NCBI RefSeq assembly: GCF_023897065.1
Contig: NZ_JAMHIV010000010.1
Location: 1-64,000 of the forward strand
DNA length: 64,000 bases
Source: Crossiella sp. SN42
GTDB taxonomy: Bacteria > Actinomycetota > Actinomycetes > Mycobacteriales > Pseudonocardiaceae
Reading direction: 5' to 3'
How positions within the stretch are numbered: the stretch's first letter is position 1; each line of letters starts with the position of its first letter. Of this stretch, positions 17,212 to 25,658 are shown one piece after another. The notes under the pieces are model-generated. The model searched no databases. It saw only the letters and a list, made by a program, of their open reading frames with translations, and was not told where the DNA came from. A program made the translations under genes and the position numbers.

Positions 17212-18717
17212 ATGGGGATGAACCGCCGCCTCGGCGCGGCACTGCTGTCCGGAGTTGTGCTCGCCGTGTCCGGCATCGTCCCGGCAGCGGCCGCACCGGC
17301 GCTGACCCGGGCCGAGCCGGTCGCGCTGCTGGCCGGTCAGGGTGCCGGTGATGTCAACCAGACCCGGGACCGCTTCGCCGTGCACGCCACCGATCTGGGC
17401 ATCATGTGGCGGGATGGCCAGGGTCGCACCGCGATCATGTTCGGTGACACCTACGGCGCGGGGTGGGGCGGCAACGGGGCCGGGCCGGAGACCGCGGACT
17501 GGCGGTTCAACGTGCTGGCCCACGCCACCGACACCAACCTGGCCGACGGCCTGCGCATCGACTCGATGGTCACCGACCGGCCGGGGCACGCCGCCGAGCT
17601 GCTGCACCGCGACCCCTCGGTCGCCGAGGTCACCGTGATCCCGACCGCCGGGGTCAGCGTGGGCACCCGCGATGTCGTGCACTACATGTCCATCCGCGGC
17701 TGGAACCCGTGGACCACGAACTACGCCGGGCTGGCCTACTCCGACGACGGCGGCCGCACCTGGGTCAAGGACCCGGCGCTGCGCTGGCCCAACTCCGGTG
17801 GCGCGGCCCGCTTCCAGCTGGGCGCCTTCGTCAAGGACGGCGGCTACGTCTACCTCTTCGGCACCCCGCAGGGCCGGTTCGGCGCGGCGCACCTGGCCAG
17901 GGTGCCGGAGCAGCGGATCCTGGAACTGGGCGCCTACGAGTACTGGACCGCCTCGGGCTGGCAGCGCGACGCTGACGGCGCGGTGCCGGTCTTCGGCGGC
18001 CAGGTCGGCGAGTTGTCGGTGCAGTACAACACGGTGCTGCGGCGCTGGGTCGCGCTGACCCTGGACGAGAGCAGGGCGGCGATCGTGCTGCGCACCGCGC
18101 CCGCGCCCACCGGCCCGTGGACCGGCGGCCGGGTGGTGGTGCGCGGCACCGACTTCCCCGCGCTCTACGGCGCGTACCTGCACCCGGACAGCGCGCACAG
18201 CAATCAGATCTACTTCGCCATGTCCCAGTGGAACCCCTACCACGTGAAGCTGATGCGGCTGCGTCTCGACCAGTCGCTGCCGGAGCCGAACCTGTTGTCC
18301 GACGGCGGTTTTGAGGACCGTCCGGTGAACGCGGGCACCGGTCCGTGGGCGGTCACCGGCAAGGGCGGCATCGACTACGGCAAGGGCCTGGCGCACACCG
18401 GGGCGAACAACGCGTGGGTGCGGGAGAGCAGCGGGTGGAACGCGGTCACCCAGCAGCTGGCGGTGCGGCCGGGGCAGCGGTACCGGCTCTCCGGCTGGGT
18501 GCGCACCTCGGCGACCAACACCGACGGCTACTTCGGCGTCCGGCGGGCCGCGGGCGTGCTGGCCGAGCGCAAGTTCGGCCACCTCGGCGAGTACACGAAG
18601 CTGACCGTGGAGTTCACCGCCGACACCAGCGAGCTCGAGGTCTTCGGCGGCGCGTGGGCCCTGGACGGCAAGGACACCTGGGTGCAGCTGGACGACGTGC
18701 TGCTGGAACCGGTCTAA
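17212..18717 (+). CDS. Secreted DUF4185-type beta-propeller protein with C-terminal carbohydrate-binding-like domain
   Basis: The 501-residue protein has a signal peptide (GAALLSGVVLAVSGIVPAAA, roughly 7-26), then a DUF4185 domain (about 40-360) with blade motifs such as IMFGDTYGAGW and NPWTTNYAGLAYSDDGGRTW, and a C-terminal jelly-roll-like region (NLLSDGGFEDRP to the end) like CBM4/9 or F5/8 modules. It is probably an extracellular glycan-binding or glycoside-hydrolase-like protein; mycobacterial DUF4185 proteins lie on the surface. Of three in-frame ATG codons, the one at 17212 has GAGG at 9-nt spacing. It overlaps the phosphotransferase gene tail to tail by 4 bp. Confidence 0.82.
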   Translation: MGMNRRLGAALLSGVVLAVSGIVPAAAAPALTRAEPVALLAGQGAGDVNQTRDRFAVHATDLGIMWRDGQGRTAIMFGDTYGAGWGGNGAGPETADWRFNVLAHATDTNLADGLRIDSMVTDRPGHAAELLHRDPSVAEVTVIPTAGVSVGTRDVVHYMSIRGWNPWTTNYAGLAYSDDGGRTWVKDPALRWPNSGGAARFQLGAFVKDGGYVYLFGTPQGRFGAAHLARVPEQRILELGAYEYWTASGWQRDADGAVPVFGGQVGELSVQYNTVLRRWVALTLDESRAAIVLRTAPAPTGPWTGGRVVVRGTDFPALYGAYLHPDSAHSNQIYFAMSQWNPYHVKLMRLRLDQSLPEPNLLSDGGFEDRPVNAGTGPWAVTGKGGIDYGKGLAHTGANNAWVRESSGWNAVTQQLAVRPGQRYRLSGWVRTSATNTDGYFGVRRAAGVLAERKFGHLGEYTKLTVEFTADTSELEVFGGAWALDGKDTWVQLDDVLLEPV

Positions 18718-19622
18718 CCGGCGATCAGCTCCTCCAGCCGACGGCGGGTCTCGGCGGCGTCCGGGTGGCCGGGGGCCAGCTCGTCCGGGTCCGGCAGCAC
18801 GGCGGACAGGCCCCAGACCCGGCCGCGGGCCCAGGTCGCCTCATCCACGCCCAGCGCGGCGCGGAAGGTGACGCGGGAGTCGGCGTCCAGGAACGACCAG
18901 GCCGGGATCAGGTCCACCGCGGGGTCGCCGACGGCCAGCGTGCCGAAGTCGATCACCGCGGACAGCCTGCCGTCCTTGGCGAGCAGGTTGCGCGGGTCCG
19001 GGTCGCCGTGCACCCACACCGGCGGCCGGTCCCACACCGGGGCGTCCAGCCCGTCTTGCCAGACCCGGGTGAGCGCGGCGGTGTCGGCCAGCCCGCGCAG
19101 GGCCCCGATCCTGGCGCGCAGGCGCTCGGCGGTGATGGGGGAATCGCGCGGATCGGCCACCGCGCAGCCGCGGAAGCCGTTGCTCCACTCCGGCGGCGGC
19201 CCGTCGGTGGCGTCGATCCGTTGCAGGGCAAGGAGAAACCCGGCCAGGTCGCGGGCGGCCTGGTGCCGGTCCAGCGCGGAGTGCGACAGGGTCTCGCCGT
19301 CCAGCCAGCGGTAGACCGACCACGGGAACGGGTAGTCCGCGGTCGGCTCACCCTGGGCGAGGGGTTGCGGCACGGGCAGCGGCAGGTGCGGGGCGAGCAC
19401 CGGCAGCCAGCGCTGTTCGCGGTGCACCTGGCCCACCCAGCGGTCGAAGCGGGGCAGTCGCACCAGCAGGTCCGCGCCCAGCCGCAGGGTCGCGTTGTCC
19501 ACCCCGGGCGCGGGCACCGGGGTGACCGGCAGATCGGCCCAGTGCGGGAACTGCGCGGCGATGAGCCCGCGCACCAGTGCGGCGTCGATGGTCACGGGTT
19601 CGCTGTGCACGACGGTGATCAC
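18714..19622 (-). CDS. Aminoglycoside phosphotransferase-fold kinase
   Basis: A protein of about 302 residues with the APH/choline-kinase motifs: VHGDPDPRNLL (catalytic HxD and Asn) and VIDFGTLAVGDPAVDL (metal-binding DFG-like). The N-lobe is short and the FDRWVGQVHREQRWLP segment matches the ATP-binding region of many actinobacterial APH proteins. It transfers phosphate from ATP to a small hydroxyl compound. Most such genomic members are not resistance genes, and drug resistance should not be assumed. The start is uncertain; the GTG at 19622 has GAAGGG about 10 nt upstream. Divergent from the MFS gene (41 bp). Confidence 0.85.
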   Translation of the reverse strand: MITVVHSEPVTIDAALVRGLIAAQFPHWADLPVTPVPAPGVDNATLRLGADLLVRLPRFDRWVGQVHREQRWLPVLAPHLPLPVPQPLAQGEPTADYPFPWSVYRWLDGETLSHSALDRHQAARDLAGFLLALQRIDATDGPPPEWSNGFRGCAVADPRDSPITAERLRARIGALRGLADTAALTRVWQDGLDAPVWDRPPVWVHGDPDPRNLLAKDGRLSAVIDFGTLAVGDPAVDLIPAWSFLDADSRVTFRAALGVDEATWARGRVWGLSAVLPDPDELAPGHPDAAETRRRLEELIAG

Positions 19623-19663
19623 ACCGGGAAAACCCTTCGGGCGTCCACCGGATTTCCGGCAGC

Positions 19664-20848
19664 ATGATCGGCATGTCCGGCTACCGCCAGGTGCTCGCGC
19701 TGCCGCACGTCGGGCGGCTGCTGGCCTCCGCGCTGCTGTCCAGGCTGGCGGGGGAGATGCTCTCGCTGGCGCTGGTCCTGCACATCTTGGCAGTGTCAAG
19801 TTCGCCGGTGCTGGCCGGTTTTGTGCTGTTCGCGGCCTGGGCGCCCGGCGTGCTGCTCAGCCCGCTGGCCGGGGCGGTGCTGGACTGCTTCGGCTCGGTG
19901 CGCGCCATCGGCGCCGACCAGCTGGCCAGCGCGCTGCTGATCGGCGCGATCGCCGCGGTGGCCACCGGCCCTGACGACGCGCTGCCGCTGGTGCTGCTGG
20001 CCCTGCTGTTCTCGCTGACCTCCCCGCTGGGCCTGGCCGGGATCCGCACCCTGATGCCCCGCCTGGTCCCGGACACCGCGCTGGAGCGGGCGAACGCGCT
20101 GGACTCCGGCGCCTACAACCTGGTCGAGGTCGCCGGCCCGGTGCTGGCAGGTGGCCTGTTCGCGGTGGCCGGTGGCCAGCTCACCCTGACCGTGATCGCC
20201 GGGCTGTACGCGGCGGCCTTCCTGCTGCTGCTCACCCTGCCCGCCGACGCGGGCCGGGCCGAACCGGTCGCCACCACCAGCGGGCTGCTCGCCTCGGCCT
20301 GGGCCGGGGTCCGCTACGTGCTGACCAACCCGTTGCTGCGCAACCTCATCCTCTGCTACGCGCCCTACCAGCTGGCCTGGGGCGTGCTCACCGTCGCGGT
20401 GCCGGTGCTCGCCCCGGACACCGCCGGCCTGCTCTGGGGCCTGGCCGGCGTCACCGGCATCCTGGGCGCCCTGCTCGCCGGCCACCGCCTCACCGCGGGC
20501 CGGGAACGCCTGGCCATCGCCGCGGGCATCCTGGCCTCCGCGCTGGCCGCCGCCCCGCTGATGGCCTACGGCGGCACCCCCGGCCTGGTCACCGGCCTGC
20601 TGCTGCTCGGCTTCGCCGCGGGCCCGGTCAACGTCGGCCTGCTCACCCTGCGCCAGCGCCGCAGCGACCCGGCCTGGCTGGGCCGGGTGCTGGCGGTCTC
20701 GATCAGCCTCAACCTCATCGGCCACCCGGTCGGCTCGGCCCTCGGCGGTGTCCTCACCGCGGTCTCGCCCGCGCTGGCCTGCACGGTGGCCGGGCTCGCC
20801 GCGGCGCTGGGCGCGCTGCTGGCCTGGCTGCTGCTGCCCCGTGACTAG
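19664..20848 (+). CDS. MFS transporter (enterobactin-exporter-like group)
   Basis: This 394-residue protein has about twelve hydrophobic helices and motif RLAGEMLSLALVLHI in helix 1, followed by a loop with FGSVRAIGADQLA as seen in EntS/MdfA-type exporters. It probably exports a hydrophobic compound by proton antiport at the membrane. Start choice (19664 or 19673) is unresolved because neither has a strong ribosome site. It is divergent from the phosphotransferase gene and ends in a CTAG shared with the SDR gene. Confidence 0.85.
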   Translation: MIGMSGYRQVLALPHVGRLLASALLSRLAGEMLSLALVLHILAVSSSPVLAGFVLFAAWAPGVLLSPLAGAVLDCFGSVRAIGADQLASALLIGAIAAVATGPDDALPLVLLALLFSLTSPLGLAGIRTLMPRLVPDTALERANALDSGAYNLVEVAGPVLAGGLFAVAGGQLTLTVIAGLYAAAFLLLLTLPADAGRAEPVATTSGLLASAWAGVRYVLTNPLLRNLILCYAPYQLAWGVLTVAVPVLAPDTAGLLWGLAGVTGILGALLAGHRLTAGRERLAIAAGILASALAAAPLMAYGGTPGLVTGLLLLGFAAGPVNVGLLTLRQRRSDPAWLGRVLAVSISLNLIGHPVGSALGGVLTAVSPALACTVAGLAAALGALLAWLLLPRD

Positions 20849-21564
20849 GGCTGCTGGCCGGTGGCGGCGAGCACGATCTCGCGGATGTTGACGCCCTGGG
20901 GTTGTTGGTAGGCATAGAGAATCGCCTCGGCCACCGACTCCGGCGCCAGCATGCCGCTGGCCTTGGTGAACTCCCGGTAGCCCGCCTTGATCGACTCGCT
21001 GCTGGTGTGCGAGAGCAGCTCGGTGTCCACCGCGCCCGGCGCGATGGTGACCACCCGGACCCCGTGCGGGGCGAGCTCCTCGCGCAGGTTCTCCGACATC
21101 GCGTGCACCGCGAACTTGGTGCCCACGTAGGCGGTGTGGTCGGGGAAGGTCTTGCGGCCGGCCACCGAGCCGAGGTTGACGATGGTGCCGCGGCCGCGCT
21201 CGACCATGCCGGGCAGCACCGCGCGGATGGCGCCGAGCAGGCCCGTGACGTTGACCTCGAACATCCGCTCCCACTCGGCCGCGGGCTGGTCGGCCAGCTT
21301 GCCGAGCAGCATCACCCCGGCGTTGTTGACGATCGCGTCCACCGGGCCGTGCAGCGCCTCCGCCTCCCGGACGGCCTCGGCGACCGCGGCCGGGTCGGTG
21401 ACGTCGGCCTGGCGGCACAGCGTCTCCGGCAGGCCCAGCGCGGTGAGGCGGTCGAGGCGACGGGCGAGCAGCAGCAGCGGGTGGCCGTGCGCGGAGAGCA
21501 GGCGGGCGGTGGCCGCGCCGATGCCGGAGCTGGCGCCGGTGATCACGATGAGTGGCTTGGACAT
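20845..21564 (-). CDS. Short-chain dehydrogenase/reductase (SDR)
   Basis: The 239-residue protein has the classical SDR set: TGASSGIG (NAD(P)-binding, residues 9-16), NNAGVM, a catalytic Ser in NLGSVAG, and the YxxxK pair in AYVGTKFAVHA. The final residues give an ITELL/DTELLSH substrate loop. It oxidises or reduces a hydroxyl or keto compound using NAD(P)H, in the cytoplasm. The C-terminal AYQQPQGVNIREIVLAATGQ is typical of the YdfG-like clan. The start at 21564 follows a weak TGGGGCC. It is divergent from the XRE regulator gene, which may control it. Confidence 0.9.
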   Translation of the reverse strand: MSKPLIVITGASSGIGAATARLLSAHGHPLLLLARRLDRLTALGLPETLCRQADVTDPAAVAEAVREAEALHGPVDAIVNNAGVMLLGKLADQPAAEWERMFEVNVTGLLGAIRAVLPGMVERGRGTIVNLGSVAGRKTFPDHTAYVGTKFAVHAMSENLREELAPHGVRVVTIAPGAVDTELLSHTSSESIKAGYREFTKASGMLAPESVAEAILYAYQQPQGVNIREIVLAATGQQP

Positions 21565-21668
21565 GGCCCCAGCACAGCACCGCGCGCCGGGCACGCGCGT
21601 GGGCGAGTTCGTCCCTGGGTCTGGCAGACCTACCGACGACCTGCGGTGATCCACCTAGACTGCCGGGT

Positions 21669-22553
21669 ATGTCCGCCGAACTCCGTGAGTTCCTGCGCAC
21701 CCGCCGCGCCCGGCTCAGCCCGGCCGAGGCCGGACTGCCGCCGCACCTGGGCACGCGCCGGGTGCCGGGGCTGCGCCGGGAGGAGGTCGCCTGGCTGGCC
21801 GGGATGAGCGTGGACTACTACGTCCGCCTGGAACAGGGCCGCAACCCGAACATCTCCACCGAGGTGCTGGACGCGGTGGCCCGCGCGCTGCGGCTGGACC
21901 GCACCGAACGCGCCCAGCTCTACGACCTGGTCCGCTGCCGCAGTGGCCGTCCGCAACCGGCGCAGCGGGTCAACCCGGCCCTGGCGCGGGTGCTCGGCGC
22001 GCTGACCGGACCGGCGATGATCCTCGGCCACCGGCTCGACGTGCTGGCCATCAACCCGCTGGGCGCGCTGCTCTACACCGACTTCGCCGAACGCCCGGCC
22101 GGTGAGCGCAACCTGGTCCGGCACGTGTTCACCGATCCGGCCGCCCGCGAGCGGATCGGCGACTGGACCGGCGCCGCGCGCGCCACGGTGGGCGCGCTGC
22201 GCCGCTACGGCGGCTGCTGGCCGGGTGACGAGCTGCTCGCCGAGCTGGTCGAGGAGATGTCGTCGCTGGACGCGGACTTCCGGCGCTGGTGGGCCGCGCA
22301 CGACGTGCTCGCCTACACCCACGGCGACAAGGTCTACCGGCTGCCCGGGCTGGGCGAGCTCACCCTGCACTTCGCCGCGCTGATCCTGCCCGACGACCCG
22401 GACCAGACCCTCTACGCCTACACCGCCGAACCCGGCTCGCCCACCGAGGCCGCGCTGCGCCGGACCGGGCTCACGAGTCCCGGAACCGCGCCGAGTGGCT
22501 CTCCTGCGCCATCCGCCGCAGCAGCGACACCAGCACATCGCCCAGCAGGGTGA
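21669..22553 (+). CDS. XRE-family regulator with MmyB-like ligand-binding domain
   Basis: A 294-residue protein with an N-terminal helix-turn-helix (RREEVAWLAGMSVDYYVRLEQG, residues about 38-59, following the LRTRRARLSPAEAGL lead-in) and an MmyB-like C-terminal domain (RLDVLAINPLGALLY, then LRRYGGCWPGDELLAELVEE). This architecture is common for repressors of divergent SDR or oxidoreductase genes; the SDR is divergent here. The last 25 or so residues are Ala/Pro/Ser-rich and read through the end of the oppositely oriented MerR gene (83-bp overlap), so the tail may be a recent extension. Confidence 0.85.
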   Translation: MSAELREFLRTRRARLSPAEAGLPPHLGTRRVPGLRREEVAWLAGMSVDYYVRLEQGRNPNISTEVLDAVARALRLDRTERAQLYDLVRCRSGRPQPAQRVNPALARVLGALTGPAMILGHRLDVLAINPLGALLYTDFAERPAGERNLVRHVFTDPAARERIGDWTGAARATVGALRRYGGCWPGDELLAELVEEMSSLDADFRRWWAAHDVLAYTHGDKVYRLPGLGELTLHFAALILPDDPDQTLYAYTAEPGSPTEAALRRTGLTSPGTAPSGSPAPSAAAATPAHRPAG

Positions 22554-23082
22554 TCACCACCGCGGACTCCAGCACCTCGTCCTGGCTGCCCCGGTGGTCC
22601 AGGAAACCCACGTCCAGCGCGGCCAGCCGGCCGGCCAGCTCGGCGTAGTCGGTCAGGCTGCTCAGCAGCTCGGTGTGGCCCAGCTCGGTCAGCGTGCCCA
22701 GCAGCCCGGCCAGCGCGACCCTGGACGGGTTGTTCTCGCTGACCTGCCAGCCAAGGCGCGCCAGCAGCTCCTCCACCGGCCCGGTCGCCGGCGGGATCTC
22801 GCCCGGCCGTTCGGTGACCGCGTAGTGCACCTGGCCCAGCGCGTTGAACAGGTCGTTCTCCGGGTCGTCCACCGCGCTCAGCACCTGCTTGGCGGTGGCG
22901 ATCGGCAGCCGGCCCAGCTCCACCAGCGCGCGCACCAGCCGCAGCCGCCGCAGGTGTTCCTCGGCGTAGTGCACCTGGTTGTACCCGGCCCGCTCGCCGT
23001 AGGGCAGCAGTCCTTCGCGTTGGTAGTACTTGATCGTCGGCACCGGGATCCCGGTCTGCCTGCTGAGGTCGCCGATGCGCAC
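22471..23082 (-). CDS. MerR-family transcriptional regulator
   Basis: The 203-residue protein begins MRIGDLSRQTGIPVPTIKYY, the canonical MerR winged helix, with a REGLLPYGERAGYNQVHY wing. A dimerisation helix and a C-terminal region of about 100 residues with no recognisable metal-binding Cys follow, so it probably senses an organic ligand. GTG start with AGGAGG at 5 nt. It faces the membrane-protein gene over 90 bp that contain a symmetric operator, suggesting that it controls both. Confidence 0.9.
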   Translation of the reverse strand: MRIGDLSRQTGIPVPTIKYYQREGLLPYGERAGYNQVHYAEEHLRRLRLVRALVELGRLPIATAKQVLSAVDDPENDLFNALGQVHYAVTERPGEIPPATGPVEELLARLGWQVSENNPSRVALAGLLGTLTELGHTELLSSLTDYAELAGRLAALDVGFLDHRGSQDEVLESAVVITLLGDVLVSLLRRMAQESHSARFRDS

Positions 23083-23107
23083 GCAGCCTCCTGGTTGATA
23101 CTTCGGC

Positions 23108-23130
23108 TATCGATAGCTAGTGTATCGATA
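23108..23130. promoter_or_regulatory. Predicted MerR operator (paired TATCGATA)
   Basis: TATCGATA at 23108-23115 and 23123-23130 flank a GCTAGTG spacer, giving a 23-bp near-perfect dyad in the spacer between the MerR gene and the membrane-protein gene. Each half is also self-palindromic. This AT-rich element is striking in the local GC context. Binding by the adjacent MerR protein is inference from position and symmetry. Confidence 0.7.
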
Positions 23131-23172
23131 GCGCGCGGTCACAGAGACAGTAGTTCTCGCCTGGAGGTCCGA

Positions 23173-24141
23173 ATGTTCCGCACCGCCCTGCCCTTAGCCC
23201 GCCAATGGCATCGACCGTTGATGCTGGCCACCGCCCTGATGGCGGTCAGCACGCTGGCCTCGCTGGCCGGTCTGGTCTTCGACGACCGGCTGCTGGGCGG
23301 CCAGCCGATCTGGGCCAAACCGCTCAAGTTCTCGGTGTCCCTGCTGCTCTACCTGCCCACCTGGGCCTGGCTGCTCTCCCTGCAGCGCGTCCCCCGCCGC
23401 TGGACCTGGTGGACCGCCACCGCCATCGCGGTGCTGACCACCCTGGAAGTGGTGCTCATCGTCCTCCAGGTCATCCGCGGCCAGGCCAGCCACTTCAACC
23501 AGGCCACCCCGTTCGACGACGGGCTGTTCCAGCTGATGGGGGCCATGATCACGGTGGTCTGGGTGCTGAACATGGCCCAGGGCGTGGTGCTGCTGCGCGA
23601 CCGGCTGCCGGACCGGCCGATGGCCTGGGCGATCCGCGGCGGCATCGTGCTCGGCTCGATCGGCATCGGCCTGGCCTTCCTGATGACCGGGCCGACCCCC
23701 GACCAGCTGCACGCGTTGCAGCAGAACCTGCCGGTGGAGATGCGTGGCGCGCACAGCGTGGGCGTGCCCGACGGCGGCCCTGGCATGCCGCTGACCGGGT
23801 GGAGCCTGACCGGCGGCGACCTGCGCATCCCGCACTTCATCGGCATCCACGCCATGCAGGCCCTGCCGCTGCTCGCCCTGCTGCTGACCGGTGCCGCCGC
23901 GCGCAGGCCGCGGCTGGCCGATCCCGGCGTCCGCGCCCGGCTGGTGCTGCTGGGCACCGGGGTCTACGCGGGGCTTCTCGGGCTGGTGACCTGGCAGGCG
24001 CTGCGCGGTCAGTCCATCGCCGCGCCGGATGCCTGGACCCTGCTGGCTCTCGGCGCGCTGGTCCTGGCGACCGGGCTGCTGGCCGGCCGCATCCTGCGCC
24101 GGACCCCGGACCCGGTGGCCGAACCGGTTCCGCTCGGCTGA
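23173..24141 (+). CDS. Hypothetical integral membrane protein, probably MerR-controlled
   Basis: A 322-residue protein with about eight predicted transmembrane segments. It includes PIWAKPLKFSVSLLLYLPTWAW near residues 41-62 (a charged then aromatic stretch) and a PHFIGIHAMQALPLLALLLTG segment with a conserved-looking HxxxIHxxQ pattern that could bind a haem or lipid. ATG at 23173 follows CTGGAGG. I do not recognise a named family; related hypothetical proteins often sit beside MerR genes. Enzyme or transporter cannot be decided. Confidence 0.82.
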   Translation: MFRTALPLARQWHRPLMLATALMAVSTLASLAGLVFDDRLLGGQPIWAKPLKFSVSLLLYLPTWAWLLSLQRVPRRWTWWTATAIAVLTTLEVVLIVLQVIRGQASHFNQATPFDDGLFQLMGAMITVVWVLNMAQGVVLLRDRLPDRPMAWAIRGGIVLGSIGIGLAFLMTGPTPDQLHALQQNLPVEMRGAHSVGVPDGGPGMPLTGWSLTGGDLRIPHFIGIHAMQALPLLALLLTGAAARRPRLADPGVRARLVLLGTGVYAGLLGLVTWQALRGQSIAAPDAWTLLALGALVLATGLLAGRILRRTPDPVAEPVPLG

Positions 24142-24156
24142 GGCGCGGCGGCCGGG

Positions 24157-24702
24157 TCAGGTGATGATGCCGGCCCGCAGGGCCAGGGTGACCAGCAGTG
24201 CGCGGTCACCCGAGCCCAGTCGCCTGCCGATACGCCACAGGTGGGTGTCCACGGTGCGCGCGGACAGGCCCAGCTCGGCCGCGATCTCCTTGTTGGAGTG
24301 GCCGTCGGCGACCAGGCGCAGCACGTCGATCTCCCGGTTGGACAGCTCCCACACCGGGTCCGGCACCGGTGGCGTGCGGCCGGGGCGTAGCAGGTAGCCC
24401 TGCGCGCCCGCCTGGTAAGCCGCGGCCACCGCCCACGGTTCCTCGACCGAGACCACCACCAGCACCTGCGGCCAGCCGCGGGACTTCAGCTCGCGCACCA
24501 GCCGGACGCCCTCGGCGCCCGGCCCGGCGAGCTCGACCACGGCCAGCGCGCACGGTCCGGCCAGCGCGGCGAACTCCAGCGCGGCGGCCTCGGAGGCGGC
24601 CTGGTGCACCGAGGCGACCCGAAGGTCGGTCAGGCGCGGCGCCATGGTGCGGCGTAACGACGGTTCGCCGACCAGCAACACGGTCGACCCCGCCAGTTCC
24701 AT
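24157..24702 (-). CDS. LuxR-family response regulator-like protein with degenerate receiver
   Basis: The 181-residue protein has a receiver-like fold (residues 1-110) and a C-terminal LuxR helix-turn-helix (LSNREIDVLRLVADGHSNKE and following, about 120-165). In the receiver the acidic pocket is missing: VGEPSL replaces V-D-D, the phospho-acceptor position is Glu57 (VVELAGPG), and the Lys is Arg106 (LLRPG). It is therefore likely phosphorylation-independent or ligand-controlled, like some atypical actinobacterial regulators. The start is unsure; ATG 24702 fits the receiver N-terminus, with GTG 24738 as an alternative. It stands alone. Confidence 0.8.
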   Translation of the reverse strand: MELAGSTVLLVGEPSLRRTMAPRLTDLRVASVHQAASEAAALEFAALAGPCALAVVELAGPGAEGVRLVRELKSRGWPQVLVVVSVEEPWAVAAAYQAGAQGYLLRPGRTPPVPDPVWELSNREIDVLRLVADGHSNKEIAAELGLSARTVDTHLWRIGRRLGSGDRALLVTLALRAGIIT

Positions 24703-24818
24703 GAGACGAGTGGTATCGCTGACCCCCAGCGTGTTCACCCGGTCATCGATACCGCAGGAGTCGACGCTGTGTGCGTGGAACGGGACAGAGCCACTCCAAC
24801 GAGTGGTGCTCGCCCGGG

Positions 24819-25631
24819 TTACCCAGGTGAGTTCTGGGTGCGGTAGGTGAGACTGACGTCGGTGGCGGCGCGGTCGGCCACCACCACGGTGCCGTCGCCG
24901 ACCATGATTGCCCGGTCGTCGACCAGGGGTTCGCCCGCCGCGTCCCGGCTGAGGCGGCGGCTCAGCAAGGCCGGGCTGCCGGCCGGTCGGTCGAGCAGCT
25001 CGGCCTCGCGCGCGGTCAGCGCGACCGCCTGCAACCGCTCCTGCGCGCTGACCACGGGACGGCCCGCCCGGCCGAGCAGCCGGTAGAGGGAGTGCTCGCG
25101 CAGCTCGTCCACCGCCAGCCGCTCGCCCCACCGTTCGGCCAGGTAGGAGGTCTGCAACAGCAGCGGCACCACCGGTGCGTCCGGCTCGGGGCTGGCGCTG
25201 CGCAGCCGCTCCACGGCCAGCACCCGCTCGCCAGGGGCCAGACCCAGGCGCGCGGACACCTCCTCCGGCGCGGTCACCAGCTCGGTGGCCAGCACCCTCG
25301 TGCGCAGCTCCAGGCCCTGGGCGGTCAGCTCCTCGGACAGGCTGCGCAGCCCGGCCAGGTGATAGGCGAAACCGGGCTGGCGGACGAAGGTGCCGGTGCC
25401 GGGCCTGGCCTCGACCAGGCCGTCGTCCTGGAGCGCGCGCAGGGCCTGCCGGACGGTCATCAGGGTGACCGCGAAGCGGTCGGCGAGCTGGCGCTGCGGG
25501 GGCAGCGCGGCCCCTGGCTGGTGCGTGCCGTCGGTGATTTCCGCGGCTAGCGCACGGTAGATGGCCAGGTATTTCGGCACCCGGTGGTCATAGCCGGTGG
25601 TCCGCTCGGTCACGGGGGGAGTGTAATCCAC
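24819..25631 (-). CDS. GntR-family (HutC subfamily) regulator
   Basis: The 270-residue protein has an N-terminal winged helix (YRALAAEITDGTHQPGAALP, then LADRFAVTLMTVRQALRAL) and a UTRA effector domain (residues about 95-260). HutC/UTRA regulators sense small organic ligands such as sugars, amines or histidine derivatives. It is divergent from trpB with only 27 bp between start codons, a gap that also holds an inverted repeat, so it very probably regulates trpBA and itself. No ribosome site precedes the GTG, suggesting leaderless translation. Confidence 0.88.
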   Translation of the reverse strand: MDYTPPVTERTTGYDHRVPKYLAIYRALAAEITDGTHQPGAALPPQRQLADRFAVTLMTVRQALRALQDDGLVEARPGTGTFVRQPGFAYHLAGLRSLSEELTAQGLELRTRVLATELVTAPEEVSARLGLAPGERVLAVERLRSASPEPDAPVVPLLLQTSYLAERWGERLAVDELREHSLYRLLGRAGRPVVSAQERLQAVALTAREAELLDRPAGSPALLSRRLSRDAAGEPLVDDRAIMVGDGTVVVADRAATDVSLTYRTQNSPG

Positions 25632-25658
25632 GCACTAGAGTGCTAGAGTTCTATAACT
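25632..25658. promoter_or_regulatory. Compact shared operator/promoter between GntR gene and trpB
   Basis: The 27-bp spacer contains an inverted repeat GCACT-AG-AGTGC (25632-25643), overlapping tandem CTAGAG copies, and a -10-like TATAAC (25652-25657). Because the TATAAC touches the trpB GTG at 25659, the real trpB start may be the ATG at 25677. The element is unusually AT-rich for this genome and is well placed for GntR control in both directions. Confidence 0.55.

Noticed and set aside
18714-19622. Aminoglycoside resistance gene
   Set aside because: APH fold is clear, but genomic APH proteins act on many substrates and there is no resistance context.
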